64,000 bases of DNA, taken from GAS188 sp963713805. Its GTDB lineage: Bacteria; Pseudomonadota; Alphaproteobacteria; Rhizobiales; Beijerinckiaceae. Below the pieces are notes generated by a model. The model did no database searches. It was not told the DNA's origin and saw nothing but the letters and a program-made list of their open reading frames with translations. This document shows, piece by piece, positions 45,340 through 52,519 of the stretch. The position numbers and the translations under genes are program-made. The stretch is taken from assembly GCA_963713805.1 (NCBI GenBank), contig CAVQNF010000036.1, forward strand, positions 1 through 64,000. The letters are read 5' to 3'. Every line of letters begins with the position of its first letter. Positions within the stretch are counted from its first letter, which is position 1.

Positions 45340-45704
45340 CGAAGTCGATACTTCTGTGGACCCAAAATTTTCATCGACGCGCCAACATTCAGTGTCCTCG
45401 GCGCAAGTGCAGTATGGCGTCGGACGACAGTTCAAGCCCGATCCGACGTCAGCAGATCGGGAGCCTCCGGGTGGCGCATGGGACCGGCTAGCGGGTCTTC
45501 TTACCGTCTTGCTTGGCTCTCACTCACATACACCTGCCCTGCGCTTTAGGCCGACTACGCTGCGGTTCGCATGAACCTTGATTGCCGATCACGAAGGCAA
45601 GGTGCTTTGGCCTTTAGCGTGGGTCGGCACTCTCCACGCACGCCGCTGCCAAGCATACGCGTTCTCCGCTCCGCAAAGGCCGAGACATCGGCTTGCGGGC
45701 GCGG
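45340..45704. other. Intergenic region between convergent genes
   Basis: About 365 bases between the CinA-type gene and the convergent Coq10/RatA gene. Plus-strand frames exist but have no family resemblance. I saw no clear terminator hairpin with a T-run. Confidence 0.35.
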
Positions 45705-46163
45705 TCAGGTCTTTCGCCGTCCGTAAACGACCTCCGCGCGCTTCTCGAAGGCCTGGGAGAATTTGCGGAAGGCGCGGTCGAACATCGTCCCCATCACCAT
45801 GCCGAGCATGCGGCTCTTGAACTCGTAGGAGATAAAGAACTCGACGAGGCAGCCCTCCCCGTCCGGCTTGAAGCTCCACAGGTTATCGAGGGCGCGGAAC
45901 GGTCCGTCGAGATAGGCGACCGCGATCTTCAGATGTTCGCGATCGAGCGTGACCTTGCTCGTGAATGTCTCGTGGATCGCCTTGTAGCCGACCGACATGT
46001 CGGCGATCAACGTCTCTCGGCCCCCCTCGCCCGGAACGCGGCTCCGCACCTTGAGGCCCTCGCAGAGCGGCAGGAAGAGCGGATATTTCTCCACGTCCGC
46101 GACGAGGGCGAACATCTCTTCGGGCGTATGCTTGACGCGGCGCGTGGTGCGGAAGGAAGGCAT
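45705..46163 (-). CDS. Coq10/RatA-family START-domain protein
   Basis: A 152-residue protein of the polyketide cyclase/START group (PF03364). Marks: MPSFRTTRRVKHTPEEMFAL, DVEKYPLFLPLCEGLKV, the beta-strands around FTSKVTLDREH and DGPFRALDNLWSF, and the C-terminal helix MFDRAFRKFSQAFEKRA. In mitochondria Coq10 binds ubiquinone and supports respiration; the bacterial homologue RatA was described as an inhibitor of ribosomal subunit joining. In alphaproteobacteria the Coq10-like role is more plausible. It is 27 bases downstream of lipA on the same strand, the common alphaproteobacterial arrangement. Confidence 0.88.
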   Translation of the reverse strand: MPSFRTTRRVKHTPEEMFALVADVEKYPLFLPLCEGLKVRSRVPGEGGRETLIADMSVGYKAIHETFTSKVTLDREHLKIAVAYLDGPFRALDNLWSFKPDGEGCLVEFFISYEFKSRMLGMVMGTMFDRAFRKFSQAFEKRAEVVYGRRKT

Positions 46164-46190
46164 GCTCGCGTTTTGCGCGCGCGGCGGCGA

Positions 46191-47150
46191 TCAGGAACGA
46201 GGCCGCGAGAGGCGTGCCGCCTTGAGCTTCGCGAAGTCCTCCCCCGCATGATGCGAGGAGCGCGTCAGCGGGCTTGCCGAAACGAGAGCGAACCCCTTGG
46301 TGTAGGCGATCGTCTCGAAGCCCTTGAACTCCTCCGGCGTGACGAAGCGAATGACCGGGTGGTGCTTGCGCGAGGGTGCGAGATATTGGCCGATGGTGAG
46401 GAAATCGACCTCCGCGGACCGCAGATCGTCCATGAGCTGCAGGACCTCGTTGCGCTCCTCGCCGAGCCCGACCATGATCCCGGATTTGGTGAACAGGTTC
46501 GGGTCGAGCTCCTTGGCGCGTTGCAGCAAGCGCAGCGAGTGGAAATAGCGCGCGCCCGGCCGCACGCTGAGATATTTCGACGCCACCGTCTCGAGATTAT
46601 GGTTGAAGACGTCGGGTCTCGCCGCGACCACGGTCTCGAGCGCACCGTCCTTGCGCAGGAAATCCGGCGTCAGCACCTCGATCGTCGTCTTTGGCGCCGC
46701 GACGCGGATCGCGGCGATCACTTGCGCGAAATGGCCCGCGCCGCCATCGGCAAGGTCGTCCCGGTCGACCGAGGTGACGACCACGTGGTTGAGGCCGAGC
46801 TTCGCCACGGCATCGGCGACACGCGCGGGCTCGCCCGCATCGAGCGCGCCGGGAAGGCCCGTCCTCACATTGCAGAAGGCGCAAGCGCGCGTGCACACAT
46901 CCCCCATGATCATGAAGGTCGCGTGCTTCTTCTCCCAGCATTCGCCGATGTTGGGGCAGCCGGCCTCCTCGCACACCGTCGAGAGCTTGTGCTCCTTGAC
47001 GATGCGGTTCGTCTCCGCCCATCGCGCCGAGCCCGGGGCTTTCACGCGGATCCAATCGGGCTTGCGCAACACCGGCTGATCGGGCCGATTGGCCTTTTCC
47101 GGATGTCGCGGCCTGGGATCGCCGTTCAAGAGGTCGAGAACGAGGGCCAT
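46191..47150 (-). CDS. lipA: Lipoyl synthase LipA
   Basis: A 319-residue radical SAM enzyme that inserts sulfur into octanoyl groups on lipoyl domains. The ATG at 47150 has AAGGAAA upstream; the frame is open 16 codons further but unsupported. Auxiliary cluster motif CEEAGCPNIGEC at residues about 60-71; radical SAM motif CTRACAFCNV about 20 residues later; the conserved PLTRSSHHAGE near the C-terminus carries the Ser that ligates the auxiliary cluster. All three are intact. Cytoplasmic; operon with the Coq10-like gene. Confidence 0.95.
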   Translation of the reverse strand: MALVLDLLNGDPRPRHPEKANRPDQPVLRKPDWIRVKAPGSARWAETNRIVKEHKLSTVCEEAGCPNIGECWEKKHATFMIMGDVCTRACAFCNVRTGLPGALDAGEPARVADAVAKLGLNHVVVTSVDRDDLADGGAGHFAQVIAAIRVAAPKTTIEVLTPDFLRKDGALETVVAARPDVFNHNLETVASKYLSVRPGARYFHSLRLLQRAKELDPNLFTKSGIMVGLGEERNEVLQLMDDLRSAEVDFLTIGQYLAPSRKHHPVIRFVTPEEFKGFETIAYTKGFALVSASPLTRSSHHAGEDFAKLKAARLSRPRS

Positions 47151-47221
47151 GGTTTTCCTTGCGGGCCGGCGGCCCTGGCACAGACGTAGTCCGGGCAAAG
47201 AAAGACATCAAGGCATTACCC

Positions 47222-47309
47222 CCCGCTCATTCCCGCGAAAAGCGGGAATCCAGACCTGTGATGCAAGGCCCAAGAAAACCTGGGTCCCCGCCTTCGCGGG
47301 GACGAGCGG
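47222..47309. repeat. Bipartite palindromic intergenic repeat (REP-like)
   Basis: Two GC-rich palindromes: ATTCCCGC...GCGGGAAT at 47229-47249 and GTCCCCGC-CTTC-GCGGGGAC at 47284-47303. They are framed by an outer inverted pair, CCGCTC at about 47223 and GAGCGG ending at about 47309, so the whole 88 bases can fold on itself. This design, with a short unrelated spacer between the two hairpins, is that of dispersed intergenic REP elements seen in many copies in alphaproteobacterial chromosomes. It lies between the start of lipA and the stop of the TRAP permease gene. Only this copy was noticed in the window. Confidence 0.65.
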
Positions 47310-47315
47310 AAGGGT

Positions 47316-49184
47316 TCAGCGCAGAAACCCGATCGAAATCCACGGTATGGCGGCGACGAGGACGAGGCCGAGAAGAAGCGAGAGCATATAGGGCCAGATG
47401 GCGCGCAGGCCCTCCGCCGGATCGATGCGGCCGATGGCGCAGGCCGTGTAGTAGCCAACCCCGAAGGGAGGCGCGAAAAGGCCGATGCCCATGGCGAGGA
47501 TCACCACCATGGCGTAATGCACCTCGTGGATGCCGACGGCTCGCGCGATCGGGAAAAGCAGCGGGCCGAACAGCACGATGGAGGGGATGCCTTCCAGCAC
47601 CGATCCCAGGATCATGAAGGCCACGATCGAGGCCGCCATGAAGCTCACCGAGCCGCCCGGCATTCCGGTCATCACCTCGGCGAGCGCTCGCGAAAATCCC
47701 GATTGCGTGAGCGCCCAGGCCATGCCGGTTGCCGTACCAATGATGAAAAGGATGGCGCCCGAGAGCGCCGCCGTGTCGACGAGCGCCGGCCAGATGCGCC
47801 TCCAGGCGATCTTTTGCCCGAAGAGGGCGGCCGCGACGATCGCATAGGCGAAGCCGTAGATGACGCCGATGGTCGAGACCTCGGTCGCGGTCGCGATGCC
47901 CTCGACCACGGCCGCGCGGATCACGAAGGGCAGGATCAGCCCCGGAAGAGCGAGGGCGAAGGCTCGCCCGATCTCGGCCCCGCCGGCGCCGCGGCCGGCG
48001 CTCACCGGGTCGGCGCGCCGTCGCCAGAACACGACGCCAGCGAGCATGACGGCCATGACCGCGCCGGGCAGGAGGCCGCCCGTGAACATCGCCGAGATCG
48101 AGACGCCGGTGACCGAGCCGATGGTGATCAGCACGAGGCTCGGCGGGATCGTCTCGGTCTGGGCACCTGTCGCCGCGAGCAGCGCGACGAGGTCTCCGCC
48201 CCTCGCGCCGCGCGCCTTCATCTCCGGGAAGAGCACGGGCGCCACCGCCGCCATATCGGCCGCCTTCGAACCCGAGATGCCGGAGACGAGATACATCGCC
48301 GCGAGCAGGACGTAGTGCAGGCCGCCGCGGACATGGCCGATCAGGCTCGCCAGGAAGCCGACCATGTAGCGCGCCAGCCCCGTGATCTCGATCAACAGGC
48401 CGAGGAACACGAAGAGCGGCACCGCGAGCAGGATGATATGCGACATGCCCTCGTCCAGCCGCCCGATGACGACGGTCATCGGCAGCCGCGTCGTCGAGGC
48501 GAGGAAGGCGAAGGTGCCGATGCCGAAGGCGAAGGCGATCGGGATGCCGGCGAGAACCGCGCCTCCGGTCAACAGGACGAAGAACAAGACGAGCTTGTAG
48601 TTGCCGAGCGCCGCGAGCGAGGAGCCGGCGAGCATCAAGGTGACGCTCACCGCCGCGATCACGCCGATGGCGATCGCGAGATCGGCAATTCGCGCGCTTC
48701 GCCCGATGCGCGCGAGGCCCGCGAGCAGCATGAGGGCAATGCCCATGGGGAGCGCGGCGGCACGCCAGACGGTCGGGATTTCGAGCGCCGGCGTGACCAC
48801 GGCCGCCTCGTCGATCGCGTATTCGATGGAAGGCTTCAGGACGAAGCCGAGAAAGGCGAGGCCCACGCAGAGCGCCAGGGCCTCGAAGAAGGCCCGGCGT
48901 GGCGGGTCCGCCCTGTCGATGAGCGCGCCCATCCGCATATGCTCGACCCGCCGATAGGCGACGACCGCGCCGAGCATGGCAAGCCACAGGAAGAGGATCG
49001 AGGCGAGTTCGTCGGACCAGATGAGCGGAGCGTGGAAGACGTAGCGCGCGACGACGCCCGCGAACAGGATCAGCGTCTCGACCGCGACCAGCACGCCCGC
49101 GAGCATCTCGACGATGCGCCCGATCGCGCGCTCGACCGCATCGACGACGGCGAAAGCCGCGCGGACCGAACCGGCCTCCCGCAA
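47316..49184 (-). CDS. TRAP transporter fused permease (DctQ-DctM)
   Basis: A 622-residue inner-membrane protein joining the small four-helix subunit (residues about 20-165; LIWSDELASILFLWLAMLGA is the DctQ mark) to the large permease (from about residue 190; VVIGRLDEGMSHIILLAVPL, GLHYVLLAAMYLVSGISGSK, ETIPPSLVLITIGSVTG, PFGVGYYTACAIGRIDP). It uses sodium or proton gradients to import organic acids delivered by the binding protein at 50045-51064. The start is uncertain. TTG 49184 is the first codon usable in this frame; the more natural-looking start MDMNPRPG at 49236 is in another frame, shifted by one base, so an inserted base near 49190-49215 is possible. Fused DctQM genes are a known variant. 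Confidence 0.87.
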   Translation of the reverse strand: MREAGSVRAAFAVVDAVERAIGRIVEMLAGVLVAVETLILFAGVVARYVFHAPLIWSDELASILFLWLAMLGAVVAYRRVEHMRMGALIDRADPPRRAFFEALALCVGLAFLGFVLKPSIEYAIDEAAVVTPALEIPTVWRAAALPMGIALMLLAGLARIGRSARIADLAIAIGVIAAVSVTLMLAGSSLAALGNYKLVLFFVLLTGGAVLAGIPIAFAFGIGTFAFLASTTRLPMTVVIGRLDEGMSHIILLAVPLFVFLGLLIEITGLARYMVGFLASLIGHVRGGLHYVLLAAMYLVSGISGSKAADMAAVAPVLFPEMKARGARGGDLVALLAATGAQTETIPPSLVLITIGSVTGVSISAMFTGGLLPGAVMAVMLAGVVFWRRRADPVSAGRGAGGAEIGRAFALALPGLILPFVIRAAVVEGIATATEVSTIGVIYGFAYAIVAAALFGQKIAWRRIWPALVDTAALSGAILFIIGTATGMAWALTQSGFSRALAEVMTGMPGGSVSFMAASIVAFMILGSVLEGIPSIVLFGPLLFPIARAVGIHEVHYAMVVILAMGIGLFAPPFGVGYYTACAIGRIDPAEGLRAIWPYMLSLLLGLVLVAAIPWISIGFLR

Positions 49185-49249
49185 CGGGGCCGACGTTTGA
49201 TGGTCCTCGAAGGCCGGGGCGCGGGTTCATATCCATGCGGGAGGTGCCC

Positions 49250-50041
49250 TCAGCTCCTGCAGCTCAGCCCGCCGTCGACAGCGAGGCACACGCCGGTGAT
49301 GTAGCGGGCATCGTCCGAAGCCAGGAACAGGGCGGCGCGCGCGACATCGAAGGCATCCCCCATGTGGCCCATCGGGCACATGGCGTTTCTCGCCCGTATC
49401 ATGGCTTCCCTGTCGGCGTAGAGGCCGGCGATGTCCTTGTAGATGAGCGGCGTATCCATCAGCCCCGGCATGATCGCGTTCGCGCGGATTCCGAAAGGGG
49501 CGTAGCGCACGGCGAGCGCGCGCGTCAGGTGGTTGAGCCCGGATTTCGACGCGTAATAGGAGAAATACGGGTAGTCGTTCACGGTAACGGCGGCGACCGA
49601 GGAGATGTTCACGATCGCGCCCTTGCGCTGCGCCTTCATCACCGGCAAGACGTGCTTGCAGGCGAGGAACACGCTTTTCAGGTTCACCGCCATCACGCGG
49701 TCCCAGCTTTCTTCCGTGGCTTCGATCGGATCGCCCATTTCCGTGGTGCCGACGTTGTTGTGCAAGATGTCGATGCGCCCATGGCGCCGCATCGCCTCGT
49801 CGATCGCCGCCGCGACCTCGGAGGCGCGGGTGACGTCGGCTGAAAGCGCGACGCCCTCATGGCCCTCCGAACGGATGATGGCGGCGGTTTCCTCGGCCGC
49901 GGCGAGGTCGCGGTCGACCGCGATCACGCGTGCCCCCTCGCGCGCGTAGAGCGTCGCTGCCGCCTTGCCGTTCCCCCAGCCTGGGCCCGAGGAGCCCGCG
50001 CCGAAGACGAGAGTCACGCGATCCTCGAGCCGGCCGCCCAT
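49250..50041 (-). CDS. SDR-family oxidoreductase
   Basis: A 263-residue classical short-chain dehydrogenase. Cofactor loop VTLVFGAGSSGPGWGNGKAA (a slightly unusual GxxxGxG), ARVIAVDRD suggesting NAD preference, HNNVG, catalytic Ser in VNISSVAAV and YxxxK in YYASKSG, and the C-terminus ITGVCLAVDGGLS. It begins three bases after the TRAP binding-protein gene ends and is followed 65 bases later by the TRAP permease, so it is embedded in that operon and probably oxidises the imported hydroxy acid or sugar derivative. The exact substrate is unknown. Confidence 0.88.
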   Translation of the reverse strand: MGGRLEDRVTLVFGAGSSGPGWGNGKAAATLYAREGARVIAVDRDLAAAEETAAIIRSEGHEGVALSADVTRASEVAAAIDEAMRRHGRIDILHNNVGTTEMGDPIEATEESWDRVMAVNLKSVFLACKHVLPVMKAQRKGAIVNISSVAAVTVNDYPYFSYYASKSGLNHLTRALAVRYAPFGIRANAIMPGLMDTPLIYKDIAGLYADREAMIRARNAMCPMGHMGDAFDVARAALFLASDDARYITGVCLAVDGGLSCRS

Positions 50042-50044
50042 GGA

Positions 50045-51064
50045 TCAGGCGATCTTGCCCGTGAATTTCTCCAAGACCGACCAGGCCTCCTCGCCGAACT
50101 TGCCCTTCCACTCGTTGAAGAAACCCGCCTGGCGCAATTTCTGGCGGAAGGGCTCCTTGTCCACGGTCTTGAACTCGATGCCCTTCGTTTCGAGGTCCTG
50201 GCGCAGGCTGGTGTTCAGCTTCTCGAGATCGGCGCGTTGATCAAGCGCCGAGGCATTGAGATGCTTCGTGGCGAGCGCGCGCAGATCGTCAGGCAGCGCC
50301 TGCCAGGCCTTGGAATTGGCGAGCATCCAATAGCCGTCCCACATATGCCCGGTGAGCGAGATGTATTTCTGCACCTCGAAGACGCGCATCGTCCAGATGA
50401 CGGCAAGCGGGTTCTCCTGTCCCTCGGCGATCTTCGTCTGCAAGGCCGAATACATCTCGTTGACGTTGATGCTGATCGGGGAAGCGCCGAGCGCCTTGAA
50501 CATCGACGTCCAGAGCGGGCTCACCGGAACGCGGATCTTGAAGCCGTCGAGATCGGCCGGCGTGACGATCGGCTTCGTCGAGGAGCTGATATGGCGAAAG
50601 CCGTTGTCCCAGATGTGCTCCATCGCGGTGATGCCGGATTTGGCGATGGCGGCGCGGATATAGGCGCCGAGCTCGCCGTCCATCGCCTTCCACACCGCGG
50701 GATAATCCGGGAAGGCGAAGCCGATGCCGTTGATCGAGGCGACCGGCACGAGCGTCGACAGGATCAGCCCGGACAAGGTGAACATCTCGACCGCGCCCGA
50801 ACGAAGCTGGCTCAAGGTGTCGGTGTCCGAGCCGAGCTGATTGTTCGGGAAGAGCTGGATGTCGAGACGCCCGCCCAATTCCTGGCGAATGCGGTCGGCC
50901 GCCTCCTTGGCGCGCAGATTGAGCGGATGGTCGCCCGCGAGATTGGTCGCGAGCTTGTAGGAGAATTCGGCCGCGCGAGCGCCTCCGACCGCAAATAAGG
51001 TCGCGCCCCCGGCGAGCACGCCGGATCCGGTCGCCAAGAGGCCGCGCCTCGTCATCTTCGCCAT
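50045..51064 (-). CDS. TRAP transporter substrate-binding protein DctP
   Basis: A 339-residue periplasmic receptor. ATG 51064 follows AGGAACGAGA; the frame is open 27 codons further without support. A twin-arginine signal is visible (MTRRGLLATGSGVLAGGATL, AxA site at ARA). The mature protein follows the DctP pattern (PF03480): FSYKLATNLAGDHPLNLRAK, GRLDIQLFPNNQLGSDTDTL, LRSGAVEMFTLSG, and the conserved Arg in GFKIRVPVSPLW that binds the ligand carboxylate. It is the first gene of the operon dctP-SDR-dctQM. A carboxylate ligand is expected; which one is unknown. Confidence 0.9.
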   Translation of the reverse strand: MAKMTRRGLLATGSGVLAGGATLFAVGGARAAEFSYKLATNLAGDHPLNLRAKEAADRIRQELGGRLDIQLFPNNQLGSDTDTLSQLRSGAVEMFTLSGLILSTLVPVASINGIGFAFPDYPAVWKAMDGELGAYIRAAIAKSGITAMEHIWDNGFRHISSSTKPIVTPADLDGFKIRVPVSPLWTSMFKALGASPISINVNEMYSALQTKIAEGQENPLAVIWTMRVFEVQKYISLTGHMWDGYWMLANSKAWQALPDDLRALATKHLNASALDQRADLEKLNTSLRQDLETKGIEFKTVDKEPFRQKLRQAGFFNEWKGKFGEEAWSVLEKFTGKIA

Positions 51065-51473
51065 TCTCGTTCCTTCCGCATGATCGCTTTGGTGTGGGTT
51101 CTTCCGCACGCGCCTAGTTATGCAAAAGCCTGGAGCGTTTGTCATTCTCGGCCGCTCCTTCTCTCGCTGAAGTGAATGGTGGCGGGCTCTTGCGATGAGC
51201 GCGGGAGAAGGGGCGGACCCGCTGCTTGGTTAGCCGTCCTTCCTCTAAAGGCTCGCGGCACGCGCGGGAGAGGGTTAAGCGCCGAGCCTGCGTCTTCAGG
51301 AACCGGCATCCTCGGAACACGCCCCCTGCGGGCGGGCGTTCGTCGCCAAGGCCGCCAACTGGCCGCGAACCGAATGCCCGCTTGCGGAACACATATAGAA
51401 CTTGTAAAAGAGTTCGTGATTTGTTTTCGAGACGTTCGAATCAGTCCGCTCCTTTTTTCAAGGAAACAACGCC
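51065..51473. other. Divergent intergenic region between dctP and lexA
   Basis: About 410 bases. The left part would carry the promoter of the TRAP operon; the right 90 bases hold the lexA operators described separately. No protein-like frame is present. Confidence 0.45.
51387..51401 (+). promoter_or_regulatory. SOS box (LexA operator) upstream of lexA
   Basis: GAAC at 51387-51390 and GAAC at 51398-51401 with exactly seven bases between, the direct-repeat LexA operator of alphaproteobacteria (GTTC-N7-GTTC). It stands about 73 bases before the lexA ATG, as expected for autorepression. A second, imperfect element (GTTC-N7-GTTT, 51412-51426) follows on the opposite orientation and could extend the operator. 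Confidence 0.8.
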
Positions 51474-52172
51474 ATGCTCACGCGCAAGCAGCTCGAACTT
51501 CTCAAATTCATCAACGAGCGCTCGAAAGAGAGCGGCGTGCCGCCCTCGTTCGACGAGATGAAGGAGGCGCTCGATCTGCGCTCGAAATCGGGAATCCATC
51601 GGCTCATTCTCGCGCTCGAGGAGCGCGGCTTCATCAGGCGGCTTCCGAATCGGGCGCGCGCGCTCGAAGTGCTGAAAATGCCGGATGCCGGCTTCGCGCG
51701 GCAGCGGGGAAGCTTCAGCCCGAACGTCATCGAGGGGAGCCTCGGCAAGGTGCGCCAACCCTCCGGCCCCGAGGAGCGCAGGCATGCGAGCGTCGCCATC
51801 CCGATCATGGGACGGATCGCCGCCGGCACGCCGATCGAGGCGATCCAGACGCGCAGCCACACCATCGCGGTGCCGAGCGAATTCCTCGGGCAGGGCGAGC
51901 ATTTCGGCCTCGAGGTGCGCGGCGATTCGATGATCGAGGCCGGCATCCATGATGGCGACACGGTGCTGGTGCGCAAGCAGAACACGGCGAACTCCGGCGA
52001 CATCGTCGTGGCCCTCATCGACGACGAGGAGGCGACGCTCAAGCGCTTCCGGCGCAAGGGCTCCTCGATCGCGCTCGAGGCCGCCAATCCAGCCTATGAG
52101 ACCCGCTTGCTCGGTCCCGACCGGGTGCAGATTCAAGGCAAGCTCGTGAGCCTCATCCGGCGCTACAATTGA
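51474..52172 (+). CDS. lexA: LexA repressor
   Basis: A 232-residue SOS repressor. The N-terminal winged helix-turn-helix is MLTRKQLELLKFINERSKES to GIHRLILALEERGFIRRL; after a linker, the self-cleavage Ala-Gly is in GRIAAGTPIEA; the catalytic Ser is in VRGDSMIEAGI and the general-base Lys in EATLKRF. Cytoplasmic; RecA-stimulated autocleavage derepresses DNA-repair genes. ATG 51474 is supported by AAGG about ten bases upstream and by homologue starts. The SOS box upstream indicates autoregulation. The last 150 bases of this gene are present again at 57546-57694, beyond the TPR array. Confidence 0.96.
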   Translation: MLTRKQLELLKFINERSKESGVPPSFDEMKEALDLRSKSGIHRLILALEERGFIRRLPNRARALEVLKMPDAGFARQRGSFSPNVIEGSLGKVRQPSGPEERRHASVAIPIMGRIAAGTPIEAIQTRSHTIAVPSEFLGQGEHFGLEVRGDSMIEAGIHDGDTVLVRKQNTANSGDIVVALIDDEEATLKRFRRKGSSIALEAANPAYETRLLGPDRVQIQGKLVSLIRRYN

Positions 52173-52519
52173 GCTTTCAGTGACGCGGTTGTAGCGGCTC
52201 GTTCTTCGAGCCGTCTCGGCTATTCTCGTTCCTGACGGGTAGCCCGTAGGCGCGACGGGCGCGATGGCGGTTCGGCCACCCTGCTCCCGAGAGATTTGGC
52301 GGCTAATGATGAGCGCTCGCCGCTTCCCCGCGCTCGTCGGCGTGGCGGCGTGCTTCCCGTTGTCCCCACGAGCAGTTAGACCTTATTCACTCTCATTAGC
52401 TCTATCGAACTGATGCGAATTGGCGTAATCATCAGTATGCAAATTCCTAGACCTCATCTCTAGGCCGCGATCCACAGCGCCAAGCCCGCGCTCCACACAG
52501 GCTCAAGTTCACGACGACC
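52173..52519. other. lexA downstream region with a short hairpin
   Basis: About 350 bases before the TPR array. At 52195-52213 there is a perfect seven-base-pair hairpin, CGGCTCG-TTCTT-CGAGCCG, 23 bases after the lexA stop. It lacks a following T-run, so it is at most a weak terminator. The rest shows no gene. The AT-richer 52380-52450 could hold the promoter of the TPR array. Confidence 0.45.

Noticed and set aside
47517..49304. A 595-codon plus-strand ORF opposite the TRAP permease
   Set aside because: Extremely hydrophilic Arg/Asp/Glu/His-rich translation, the mirror of hydrophobic membrane codons on the other strand.
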